Assembly (NCBI GenBank): GCA_964484185.1
Contig: CAZAEQ010000020.1
Coordinates: forward strand, 1-64,000
Direction of reading: 5' to 3'
Source of the DNA: F1-120-MAGs238 sp964484185
GTDB taxonomy: Bacteria; Planctomycetota; Phycisphaerae; Phycisphaerales; UBA1924
DNA length: 64,000 nt
Shown here: positions 27,580 to 36,835 of the stretch, piece by piece
Layout of the letters: each line of letters starts with the position of its first letter
Numbering within the stretch: position 1 is the first letter of the stretch
The notes under the pieces: generated by a model
Databases searched by the model: none
Seen by the model: only the letters and a program-made list of their open reading frames with translations
What the model was told of the DNA's origin: nothing
Position numbers and translations under genes: made by a program

Positions 27580-29706
27580 ATGAGCCTCAAGTCCACCAGT
27601 GGTGATCGGAAGATGTTTGATGCGCTGGAATCGCGGCAACTGCTCGCTCCCACAATTACGGCGTTCGATGCTGTTCCGACAAACGTGATCAATCAACTCG
27701 ACAGCGTTTCACTGCAGGTTACGGTGACGGCGACCGAGGGTGTACGCGCGGTGACCTTCTTTCGCGATATTGATAACAACGGGCGGTGGTCGCCCGGCAC
27801 AGATGTTGACCTTGGCGCGGTGTTTACGCCTTCGGCTCCCGATACATATTCGCTCACAGTCTCACCAGATTCAGGCTGGACTCGCAACTCGCAGATTTGT
27901 GCCGATGCAGTCGGAAACGGCGGGGCGTGGACAGTCGCCGGGCCAACGGCTCTTGCGCTTACGGTCAATCGTCAGCCAAGCGTGACATCGGTCACAGTTT
28001 CGCCAGCGACATTGAATGCCGGACAGGCGATGACGATTCGCGGGCGCGCATCTGATGATGCCGGTATTCAATTGATGCGGTTTGTGCTCGATCGCAACGA
28101 GAACGGCGAGTATGACGCTGGCACTGACACGCTGCTCGGTGATGTGACAACGCCCAACGGAAGCGGCGAGTATGTGCTGGCGATCAACGCGGGGCTTGAC
28201 TGGCCAAACTCGTCGCAGATTATTGGTGATGCGCTTGATTCAAACGGCACCTGGTCGCTATCGCCAACGCCAATCTTCGTCACGATTGATAACAATGTAG
28301 CGCCGGTCATCGGCGTGACATCCCAGAGCACTTCACGAAGCCAGTCTGGTGAAGTGATGTTGTTTGTGAGTGCGGCGGTGACAGATCCAACGGGAATTCG
28401 AGCGACCACGTTCTTCCTCGATATGGATGGCAATGGTCGCTGGACGCCCAATATTGATGTGTCGCTTGAGACTTTCTTTGCCACCGGCACCAGCATCACG
28501 CGTCAGAATACGTTTGCAACTGATCTCTCTGGACGCACATCTGTGTCGATTTGCGTAGATGCGGTTGATACGGCAGGCAACTGGCGTGGCGCAGTAGTGA
28601 TTGGAAGTGCGACGCAGCCTGCGGCTCCGCAGGTCACCGCTCTCTGGATTGAAGAGCAATTCCCGGATGTATTCGAGATCGTCGCAGATGCGAAGGGTCC
28701 GGGCCAGTACGGCGCTTCCAGCACCGACATCGCAGAAGTTCAGTTCTTCATTGACCAGAACAACAACAAAGCGTTCGACGCGCTGACAGACCGGATGCTT
28801 GGCGGGCAGACCACGTTTGCAACGCTCGCAAACGGTGAGCGTCGGTTCACCGTTATTTTCGATATCAGTTCTGCGCCATGGGATCGCAACGGCGTCTTCG
28901 CGGCGGTCATTACCACGGGCACGGGCACCACATTTGGCACACAGCTTTCGTCCATACGTCAGGCAACAGTGCGTGGAACACTGGGAGGCGTGCCGCTGAT
29001 TACGTCAATTACGACGGAAGTCGGCATCAATCCCGGCAACGGTTCAACGACATTTGCAACTCCAGGGACGGCGGTGCGGGTGACTGCCAACTGGTCAGCG
29101 GTGTCTGGGGGTCGCGCCGTGACATTCTTCTTTGATCGCAACAACAACGGGCTGTGGGATCCGGCGAACGATTTTGATCTGGGGTTCCGGTTTGTGACTG
29201 GCACTTCGGGGACGGTGAATTTCACGAGTGCAGCGCTGCCGGCCTCGGTTGTTGGGTTTGGATCAATCGCGGCGGCGGTGCAGGACCTTTCCGGCCGCGG
29301 CGCGGATGCGTGGGGGCCAGCGCGGACAGATTCAATCCGCCAGATTCGCGGCGTGCCCGCTGTGTCGAATATCTCTGCGCCGCCATCAACGCCGCTTAAT
29401 TCGACGTTGACGTTCACGGCGCGGATGAGAGATGACTACGGCGTGAGAGCTGGATCGGCGTTCCTTGACATCAATGGAAACGGGCTGGACGCGGGCGATC
29501 TGAGAGTGACGACGTTCACACGGCTTAGTGGCAATGAACGGGATGGCGTGTGGCAATTCTCGCTGAATCTGACGGGGCTGGCGGCGGGTACGTATTCGAT
29601 CTATGTCGCAGGCGTTGATTTCTATACCGGACATTCGAGCCAGCCGGGTGGCGCGACAAGCGGGCTCTGGGGGCCACGAACCGCGTTTTCGATCACGGTG
29701 GTTTGA
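27580..29706 (+). CDS. LEPR-XLL repeat protein A, first of six tandem paralogues
   Basis: This is a 708-residue protein. It has no hydrophobic signal peptide; instead LESRQLLA (16-23) forms the LEPR-XLL-like N-terminal motif linked to very large exported planctomycete proteins. Six modules of about 100 residues follow, each with a core like VRAVTFFRDIDNNGRWSPG then TDVDLG. The DxDxNG spacing resembles a calcium loop inside a beta-sandwich. Module 4 is weak (FFIDQNNNKAFDALTD). The tail (GLAAGTYSIYVAGVDFYTG, GLWGPR, ending in VV) is shared by most paralogues. AAGGAG stands seven bases before the ATG. Surface or matrix location is inferred. Confidence 0.82.
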   Translation: MSLKSTSGDRKMFDALESRQLLAPTITAFDAVPTNVINQLDSVSLQVTVTATEGVRAVTFFRDIDNNGRWSPGTDVDLGAVFTPSAPDTYSLTVSPDSGWTRNSQICADAVGNGGAWTVAGPTALALTVNRQPSVTSVTVSPATLNAGQAMTIRGRASDDAGIQLMRFVLDRNENGEYDAGTDTLLGDVTTPNGSGEYVLAINAGLDWPNSSQIIGDALDSNGTWSLSPTPIFVTIDNNVAPVIGVTSQSTSRSQSGEVMLFVSAAVTDPTGIRATTFFLDMDGNGRWTPNIDVSLETFFATGTSITRQNTFATDLSGRTSVSICVDAVDTAGNWRGAVVIGSATQPAAPQVTALWIEEQFPDVFEIVADAKGPGQYGASSTDIAEVQFFIDQNNNKAFDALTDRMLGGQTTFATLANGERRFTVIFDISSAPWDRNGVFAAVITTGTGTTFGTQLSSIRQATVRGTLGGVPLITSITTEVGINPGNGSTTFATPGTAVRVTANWSAVSGGRAVTFFFDRNNNGLWDPANDFDLGFRFVTGTSGTVNFTSAALPASVVGFGSIAAAVQDLSGRGADAWGPARTDSIRQIRGVPAVSNISAPPSTPLNSTLTFTARMRDDYGVRAGSAFLDINGNGLDAGDLRVTTFTRLSGNERDGVWQFSLNLTGLAAGTYSIYVAGVDFYTGHSSQPGGATSGLWGPRTAFSITVV

Positions 29707-29773
29707 GACTTCTGAAAGTATGTGAAGCAATCGAGAATCTGTTTTGATCGCAATTGCATCAGCGAGTATCAGA

Positions 29774-29835
29774 GGTTATCTGAACTGCACTCCCGCACAG
29801 CCCCTATGCGCGGCGAGGCTTCAGGTAAGATAACC
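29774..29835 (+). promoter_or_regulatory. Inverted repeat in the leader of LEPR-XLL gene B
   Basis: GGTTATCT (29774-29781) pairs with AGATAACC (29828-29835), with CTGA/TCAG extending the pairing across a 3-base bulge. It lies 110-170 bases before the ATG. Function unknown. Confidence 0.3.
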
Positions 29836-29942
29836 GCCAGTAGAGATCAGCGCGACCAAGTCCTTCCATCACACCTCCGATTGTTATGTGTCTCGTGTCA
29901 GTGATCTGCTGCGCGAAAGTTGGGTAATTTGGGGGGTGCTGC

Positions 29943-32048
29943 ATGGCTGGTCGTTCTTTCGGCAAGAAGTTGAATACTCGGATCGACCAGAACCACAACC
30001 ACCAGGCGATGCTTGAGCACCTAGAAGGACGTGTTCTCTGTTCGACGAGTATCACCGATGTTGATGTCGGTGCGGTGCTCGCGGTTGCCGGCCAACCGGT
30101 GTCGATCTCTATTGAGGCAACGTCGCCCAATGGCGTGCGGGCAGCGACAATCTTCCGCGATGTGAACGAGAATGGGCGTTTTGATTCAGGAGTTGACCAG
30201 GCGCTGGGTGACATCTTTGCACCAAATGCTCAAGGTCGATTTGTTCGCAATATCGTGCCCGGGAGTGATTGGGGCAGAAACGTCCGGCTCGGCGTGAACG
30301 CGGTTGATATGGCGGGTCAGTGGTCGCTCACTGGGGCTCGCCGCGTCGATCTCGCGGTGAATCAGCGTCCGACACTTCCGGCGGCAAGTGTGTCTGCTTC
30401 AGTGCTGAACGAGCGTGATCTGTTTTCGATTACTGTCCGGGCTGCAGATGACACTTCCGTTCGCGCTGTGACAGCGTTTGTCGATCGCAACGGCGACGGC
30501 CGCTGGACGGGCGGCAGTGATATTTCCCTTGGTACATCTTTTGTCATGAATGGCGCGGGCGATTTCGTGATTCAGGCCGCTGCGAACCCGGCGTGGCATG
30601 TGGCTGGTGGCAGCGCAAGCATCGTTGTCGATGCTGTTGATGCTGATGGCGCGTGGGTGCAGACGCCGCGAGTTGCGGGAATTGTGCAAGTGATGCCAGC
30701 TCCTGTGATCGCTTCGTTCACGGCGGTGTGGGATTCGGTGCAGGCGGGCAGCGCTCTCAATCCACTCAAGCTCACGCTTACAACGACTGTCGGAGCCCCT
30801 GCGACGGCGGCGACGTTCTGGCTCGATCTTGATGGCAATGGACGCTGGACAGCTGGCACCGACTTTTCATTGGGCGATGCACACCAGATGGTGAATGGTT
30901 CATTCATCCTGCGAGTGCCGAGCGATCTTGCAGGACGGGACAGCGTACAGATTGGGGCGAGCGCAGTCTCTGCCTCCGGCCTCTGGGCATTCAGTCCTGC
31001 TGTCGCCAGCGTTTCGCAATTGCGGACCGCCACGATTACGAACTTCCTGGTTGATATTAACGGCAGCACCATCATTGTCGGGGCTGAGGCGTTCTATCCA
31101 CCCACAAACTCTGTTTCCGCGGCACAGGTATCGCTTGTTGATGTCATCGCAGATGTGAATTTTAATGGTGTGTTTGATGCTGGCGTCGATACGCTGATTG
31201 CATCGGTTGCGCCATCGTCCGTTCTTTCCAATGGCACCTGGCGTCACCGTGCTCAGTTGTCGGTCGACCAGGTCGCCAGCGTTCCGGTCGGAGCCTTTCG
31301 CTGGATCGCCAGTCCCCGCATCGCAATTGGCGGGGGCGAGACCATTGCCGGGGCTGGTCGCAGCGCGGTTCCTCATCACTTCGGGATCGGCGATCCAGTG
31401 TTGACACGCATCACCGCCACGATTGATGGCGCATCGAATGTGGAGAGCGCGGCTGCCGGTGCAGCGTACAGCGTCGAAGTCGCTGCGTTTGTCGCTTCCG
31501 GCACGACTGCCTTGACCATGTTCTGGGATGCAAATCTCAATAACCGGTGGGATTCAGATGTAGATACACATCTGGCTGAGTATCGACCAGGGACCGATGC
31601 GGTGTCTGTCAACCACACTTTTAGCGGCGTGCTGCCGATGCGTGCGGGCCCAGGCGCATTCGCCGCGGCCGCGCTCTCTGAGACAGGGCTTTGGAGCAGC
31701 GTCCGGTCGGCGCCACCGATCAACGTTACCTTTATCGCTGCTCCCGGCTTGATTTCAAGCCACGCCGAGGCAAACTCATTTGCTATTACGCTCTCAGCTG
31801 CTTCACTGTTTGGAATTCAGTCGTTCTCGGGTTTCCTTGATCTGAATGACGATGGTATTGAGGATAGTGGAGAGGCGGTTCAGCTCACGGCGGTCCGCGT
31901 TGGCGGCAGCAGTCGCAACGGCAGCTGGGTTCTGAGCTTCTCCACTGTTGGACTCCCGCAGGGTCAGGTGTACCACTTCAGAATGCGGGCAATTGATGCC
32001 GCGGGAACGGCATCGGCCACGTTGCATGTGCCCCTGGATACGAACTGA
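29943..32048 (+). CDS. LEPR-XLL repeat protein B, divergent paralogue
   Basis: This 701-residue protein has the same six-module plan as its neighbours, with loops such as FRDVNENGRFDSGVDQALG, FVDRNGDGRWTGGSDISLG and FWLDLDGNGRWTAGTDFSLG. It differs at both ends. The N-terminal motif reads LEGRVLCS (27-34), with a Cys at the position before Ser and a longer polar lead. The C-terminus lacks the DFYRG...GFWGPR block found in the other five and ends SATLHVPLDTN. Module 4 is the least conserved (VIADVNFNGVFDAGVDT). GGGGGG precedes the ATG. It may be an early-diverged or differently sorted member of the array. Confidence 0.8.
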   Translation: MAGRSFGKKLNTRIDQNHNHQAMLEHLEGRVLCSTSITDVDVGAVLAVAGQPVSISIEATSPNGVRAATIFRDVNENGRFDSGVDQALGDIFAPNAQGRFVRNIVPGSDWGRNVRLGVNAVDMAGQWSLTGARRVDLAVNQRPTLPAASVSASVLNERDLFSITVRAADDTSVRAVTAFVDRNGDGRWTGGSDISLGTSFVMNGAGDFVIQAAANPAWHVAGGSASIVVDAVDADGAWVQTPRVAGIVQVMPAPVIASFTAVWDSVQAGSALNPLKLTLTTTVGAPATAATFWLDLDGNGRWTAGTDFSLGDAHQMVNGSFILRVPSDLAGRDSVQIGASAVSASGLWAFSPAVASVSQLRTATITNFLVDINGSTIIVGAEAFYPPTNSVSAAQVSLVDVIADVNFNGVFDAGVDTLIASVAPSSVLSNGTWRHRAQLSVDQVASVPVGAFRWIASPRIAIGGGETIAGAGRSAVPHHFGIGDPVLTRITATIDGASNVESAAAGAAYSVEVAAFVASGTTALTMFWDANLNNRWDSDVDTHLAEYRPGTDAVSVNHTFSGVLPMRAGPGAFAAAALSETGLWSSVRSAPPINVTFIAAPGLISSHAEANSFAITLSAASLFGIQSFSGFLDLNDDGIEDSGEAVQLTAVRVGGSSRNGSWVLSFSTVGLPQGQVYHFRMRAIDAAGTASATLHVPLDTN

Positions 32049-32240
32049 CAGTTGGCAGGGACGATAAGTCAGAGATTGAGTACCTAATTTTCTCCTTTTG
32101 GCAACAATCGGCCGTGCTCCATCGTTATATGATGAGGGAAGCATGCTTGTATGGCCTCTTGGTACTCGGTGGGGGCCTGGCAGCGGGGGTAAGCGAGGGT
32201 GGCGATAGCCGCCCGGTGACTCCCAGGGAGCGACTTAGAT

Positions 32241-34370
32241 ATGTCTCGATCTCGAGTGTTGTCAAACGCAAGCGGTCTGCCGTTGATGTGTGAGTCGCTT
32301 GAATCGCGCCAGTTGCTCGCGCCGACGTTGACGAACTTTGTGGCGACTCCATCGCTTGTGCTCGCCGGAAATTCAATTACTCTTGCTGTCGATGCGTTCA
32401 GTGTGGATGGTGTCAGAGCGGTGACGTTCTTTAGAGATGCTGACCTCAATGGGCAATGGACACCAGGTTTTGATGAAGCGATCGGCGATGTATTTGTGCG
32501 TGATCCAAACACTCTGAAATACCAGAAGACGCTTCCTGCGCCAGCGGCGTGGGGACGAAATGCCCGGATACTTGCTGATGTGGTGGATATCAACGGGGTG
32601 TGGAGCAATGGTCCTTTACCCATGGTGATAGTGACGGTGAATCGCGCCCCGCAGATATTGACGTTTGACGCGACTCCGATGACGTTGAACACCGGGCAGA
32701 GCGTGACATTTACCGCGACCGCGAGTGATGACTCGGCAGTTCGCGTGATGACGTTCTTTATTGACCGGGACAACAATGGCAGATTTTCCGCGGGGCTTGA
32801 TTCGCCGATCGGCAACGACTTCAGTGCAGATGCGTTTGGCCGCTATTCCCTGACGACAACAACGGATTCGACCTGGCCGCTAAATGCGAGAATTCTTGCA
32901 GATGCACAGGACTTTGATGGGCGATGGGCACTCACGCTCGGAGGATTGACCCTGCGAGTTGGTGTACCGACACCACCCACGATCAACACCTTCACGGCAA
33001 CGACAGGCCGCGGCAGCACATCTCCCACAGTCCGGCTGCAGGCCAATGTCAGTGATAATCTGGGTATTCGCGCGGTGACGTTCTTCCAGGACATCGATGG
33101 GAATGGCATCTGGAGCGCGGGCGTTGATCTCAGTCTGGGCACACTTTTTAACCATGATGTCGGAAGCCCGGGTCAATACACACTGACTGTTCCCACTGAC
33201 TTTGCGGGTCAACAGACTGGTTCGTTTGTGGTTGATGTGTCAGATGTTGACGGGACCTGGTGCGCGACTCCGGCGATTGCAACCGCGTCGCGTGAGCAGT
33301 ACCAGTTCATTCAGACTTTTACCGCGGAGATGCTCGGCGCTGCGCTTGCTCGAATCAGTGCAACGGCTTGGATTCCGCCTTACTTTGCTTCGCCATTTGG
33401 AGAAGTGCTGCATGTCATGTTTGCACAGGATATGAATGGCAATGATCGCTATGACGCGGGCATAGACATCGATCTGGGCACAGAGACAACTCGCACGCAG
33501 GCGGGCGATGCTTACTTCTTTGAGAAATTCGCGACAGTTGATGGCACGCAGCCGCCGTTGCGCTTTATCGCCGCCGTTCCGCTGACGGCGAATCTGTTAT
33601 GGACAGATCCGACAGGACCGATCCGGCTGGCGCAGGGCCGCGGACAGAGCAATATTCCGACCATTGATGCTATTTCTGTTTTTGCCGGACTGAATCCAAC
33701 CACGAACGTTCAGACATTTGTGACTCCCGGCACCAGGTTCAGATTCACAGTGGATGCGACTGCGAACGCCGGGATTGATGCTGTAAGTTTCTTCTTTGAT
33801 CGCAACATCAATGGCCGCTGGGATCCGACTGTTGATATTGATCTTGGATTCCTTCGTGCGCCGGCCGGGACGTTTACTGGTACATTCCAGTACAGCGGCA
33901 TTATTCCACAGGGCGCGACGGGATTTGGCGCTTTCACAGCGGTTGTCAAAGACCTTTCGCAAGTGCCTGGGAATGAGTGGGGTCCGACCCGGGCGCTCAT
34001 GGTGTCACCAGTTTTTGCAGTCCCGCAGATATCTGCTCCCACAGCGGCTTCGGTCGCCCGCGGCAATCCGCTTGTTGTAAATTTCACCGCAAGCGATGAC
34101 TTTGGCGTGCGAGCGGTTTCGGCGTTTATTGATGTCAACAACAACGGCCTGGATGCGAGCGACAAGACCGCAACTACTTATACTCGAATCTCAGGCACGC
34201 CGGTCAACGGGCAGTGGAGGCTTTCTATCGACACAACAGGCCTCGCGGCCGGTGTTTACACGGTCTATATCTCTGGTTTGGACTTTTATCGCGGCAACGC
34301 GAACGCTCCGGGTGGCGTCAGTTCTGGCTTCTGGGGACCCAGACGAGCAATTTCAATCACTATTACCTAA
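32241..34370 (+). CDS. LEPR-XLL repeat protein C
   Basis: This is a 709-residue protein with LESRQLLA at 20-27 after a polar leader and no conventional signal peptide. Six modules have loops FFRDADLNGQW, FFIDRDNNGRF, FFQDIDGNGIW, a weak fourth (FAQDMNGNDRYDAG), FFFDRNINGRWDP and a last AFIDVNNNGLDASD. After module 5 comes GFGAFTAVVKDLS with a GNEWGP segment. The tail GLAAGVYTVYISGLDFYRG...SGFWGPRRAISIT is close to proteins A and D. AGGGAG lies ten bases before the ATG. As in the other members, the D-x-[DN]-x-N-G residues suggest calcium sites; this is inference from spacing, not shown. Confidence 0.82.
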   Translation: MSRSRVLSNASGLPLMCESLESRQLLAPTLTNFVATPSLVLAGNSITLAVDAFSVDGVRAVTFFRDADLNGQWTPGFDEAIGDVFVRDPNTLKYQKTLPAPAAWGRNARILADVVDINGVWSNGPLPMVIVTVNRAPQILTFDATPMTLNTGQSVTFTATASDDSAVRVMTFFIDRDNNGRFSAGLDSPIGNDFSADAFGRYSLTTTTDSTWPLNARILADAQDFDGRWALTLGGLTLRVGVPTPPTINTFTATTGRGSTSPTVRLQANVSDNLGIRAVTFFQDIDGNGIWSAGVDLSLGTLFNHDVGSPGQYTLTVPTDFAGQQTGSFVVDVSDVDGTWCATPAIATASREQYQFIQTFTAEMLGAALARISATAWIPPYFASPFGEVLHVMFAQDMNGNDRYDAGIDIDLGTETTRTQAGDAYFFEKFATVDGTQPPLRFIAAVPLTANLLWTDPTGPIRLAQGRGQSNIPTIDAISVFAGLNPTTNVQTFVTPGTRFRFTVDATANAGIDAVSFFFDRNINGRWDPTVDIDLGFLRAPAGTFTGTFQYSGIIPQGATGFGAFTAVVKDLSQVPGNEWGPTRALMVSPVFAVPQISAPTAASVARGNPLVVNFTASDDFGVRAVSAFIDVNNNGLDASDKTATTYTRISGTPVNGQWRLSIDTTGLAAGVYTVYISGLDFYRGNANAPGGVSSGFWGPRRAISITIT

Positions 34371-34439
34371 TGAAATGCACTTGGACATTGGGTACATTCG
34401 ATGTGGTATACCGATAGAATATCCCTAACGCACTCATTT

Positions 34440-34486
34440 TGGGCTGCCTGTAACTGCCAATTCAACGTTCAGTGTCAGACAGCCCA
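34440..34486 (+). promoter_or_regulatory. Hairpin in the leader of LEPR-XLL gene D
   Basis: GGGCTGCCTG (34441-34450) pairs with CAGACAGCCC (34476-34485) with one mismatch. It could end transcription from gene C or fold in the 5' leader of gene D. No T-run follows. Confidence 0.35.
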
Positions 34487-34519
34487 GTCGATTTCTGTAA
34501 CTTGGTAGGAGAATTTTGA

Positions 34520-36669
34520 ATGTCACGCTCAATGAAAAACATGCTCGAGGCTCTTGAAAATCGTCAGCTTATGGCCGTCACGCTCAGCAGCTTCACCGTG
34601 AGCGATGCCGCGGTGATCACTGGTCAGAACCTGACACTCACTGTGAATGCTGTGGCATCTTCGCCCGATACCTCGATCTTCGCCGCGACATTCTTTAACG
34701 ACGTCAACAACAACGGCGTCTGGAATTCTGGAATCGATGTTGATCTGGGTGCATCTTTTGCCCCGTTCAGCGGCAGCTCGTACCGCAAGACCATTGCCGT
34801 CCCCGGCTCCTGGACCGGAACGATCAACATCGTTGCTGATGCTGTCAGCAACTTGGGGAACTGGAGCACCAATCGCCAGCAGAACTCGGTGCGCGTGAAT
34901 CCCCGGCCGACTATCTCCTCTTTTACCCTCTCTTCAACGAGCTTTGATACGGTAACACCGATTACGCTTACATCGACTGTTGCCGATGACACAAGCGTTC
35001 GCGCTGTCACCTGGTTCCTGGATCGCGACCTTAATGGCGTGTGGTCGCCCGGTCTCGATACCTCGCTCGCCACCAGCTTTACGCCCGCATCTGGATCAAC
35101 CTATACGGCTTCGGTGACAGCTAACAGCTCCTGGCCCCAAGTTGCACAGATTCTGACCGATGTGCAGGATAATGATCTGGACTGGGCTCTGAACACAACT
35201 GATGCGACCACCACACAATCGGTTCAGTCCCGTCCGGTTGTCACTAACCTGGTTGCATATACGAAGTTTGCTTCAGGCGGTCCGGGCGCGATCCAGCTGC
35301 GAGTGGATGCCAGCGACAACTCTGCGGTCTTCCAAACCTCGTACTTCCTTGATCTGGATCTCAGCGGCGGCCTCTCGTTCCTGTACGATCAGAGCCTGGG
35401 CACGACCCGTATGTCTTCGCAGTCAGCAACGTATACCTTCTCAACAACAACTGATTTCGCCGGGCAATCCAGCGTTCAGATCGCGGCGGATGCACAGGAC
35501 TTTGACGGACTCTCCGCAAGCGCCCGCGCTCTTGTCACGATCAATAACGACATTGTTGGGGTGACCAGTTTCACGGCCTCGCTCAACACTGTGCTCGGAA
35601 ATGGCGATCGCTTGTTTGATACCAGTGTCGGATTCCTCGCTTCGACTGCCTTTGGTCGCACCGGTACGCTCTCGGCCAACTGCAACTACTTTGTCGACAA
35701 CAACGCCAACAGCCGCTATGACGCCGGCAGCGACATATTCATTGGAGTTTCGGCAGCCACGTTCACCCGCGGCACAGTCTTCAGCAATAGTCCCCAGCTC
35801 ACTATTCCTGCCAGCGTCACCGGAACGCCCCGCATCGGTGTCTTCGTCACCGACGCGCCCGGGACTTCTGAGATCTCCACCGCACACTTCGCGGCGATCC
35901 GCGGCGACCTGGTCACCAACGTTCCTGCGATAACTTCTCAAACGGTCACTGTTGGTGATCCCGCCTTTATGGTTCCCGGCGCTGCGTACTCAGTGACTGG
36001 CAACTGGGCAGCGGCGGCCTCGGGTACATTTGTCACACTCTTCTGGGACAAGAATTCTAATGGTCGCTGGGACACCGGAACTGATATTGATCTGGGGTTC
36101 CAGGCTGTTTCCGGCACCAGCGGCGCGTTCACCTTCTCCGGCACGGTAACAACCGCCGTGGTCGGATACGGCCGGTTCGCGTCGGTCGTTAAAGTTGCCT
36201 CGGCTCGGATCTACGAAGAACTGTCCTCGCCAGCGCACTCGAGGCNNNNNNNNNNCCTAACGACGAATGGTCCTCGCCTTATACCTCGCGCAAAATTGAG
36301 CTCTTCCGCGCTCCGGTTCTCTCCAATGGCGCAGCCGCCAGCGGTGTGGCAGGCTCTTCAATCGCAATCGACTTCGACGCTGCGGACGACTTTGGTATCC
36401 GTGCAGTCACCGGATTTGTCGATGCAAATGGCAATGGGCTGTTAGATGGTGGCGAGGGGTCGACTACCGGCAATGCATTCAGCCCGCTTAGTGGAACCAC
36501 CACCAGCGGCCGCTGGCGTCTGGTGGTGAACACAACCGGATTGGCCGCCGGAACTTACACCGTGTATGTGGCTGCCAATGACTTCTACCGCGGCGATACC
36601 AACGCCCCAGGTGGGACGACAACTGGATTCTGGTCTTCACGCCTTGCGATCACGTTGACCTTGACCTAA
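34520..36669 (+). CDS. LEPR-XLL repeat protein D, interrupted by an assembly gap
   Basis: The gene runs from ATG 34520 (TAGGAG eight bases upstream) to TAA 36669, but ten N bases at 36246-36255 break the frame, so the two halves read in different frames as given. LENRQLMA is at residues 12-19. Five modules precede the gap (for example FFNDVNNNGVWNSG, WFLDRDLNGVWSPG, FWDKNSNGRWDTG). The sixth (GFVDANGNGLLDGG) and the standard tail (GLAAGTYTVYVAANDFYRG) follow it. Just before the gap, about 15 residues (VASARIYEELSSPAHSR) do not match any paralogue and are probably contig-end sequence. It ends at a strong terminator. Confidence 0.78.
36246..36255. other. Assembly gap (10 N)
   Basis: Ten N bases lie inside LEPR-XLL gene D. 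The true length of the gap is unknown. Confidence 0.97.
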
Positions 36670-36690
36670 GCTCAATCTACGTCCAATAAC

Positions 36691-36716
36691 AAAAGCCGCC
36701 GAAAGGCGGCTTTTTC
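36691..36716 (+). terminator. Rho-independent terminator after LEPR-XLL gene D
   Basis: AAAAGCCGCC, loop GAAA, then GGCGGC and TTTTT. The stem is 36694-36700 with 36705-36711, with a GNRA-type loop and a T-run. The A-run on the other side makes it possibly bidirectional. Confidence 0.9.
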
Positions 36717-36738
36717 TTGCGCAGGTTATAGATTTCTA

Positions 36739-36779
36739 TTGACAGAGATATTAAGGTGCGATATACTGTTTCTAGAAAC
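36739..36779 (+). promoter_or_regulatory. Sigma-70 type promoter of LEPR-XLL gene E with overlapping palindrome
   Basis: TTGACA (36739-36744), a 17-base spacer and TATACT (36762-36767) form a near-consensus promoter. The perfect 12-base palindrome GTTTCTAGAAAC (36768-36779) covers the expected transcription start, which suits an operator. Confidence 0.75.
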
Positions 36780-36835
36780 ATATCCTGCAACAACAACTGC
36801 AGGTCTCGTGCTCGGCTGCAAAGAGGAATTCTTCG

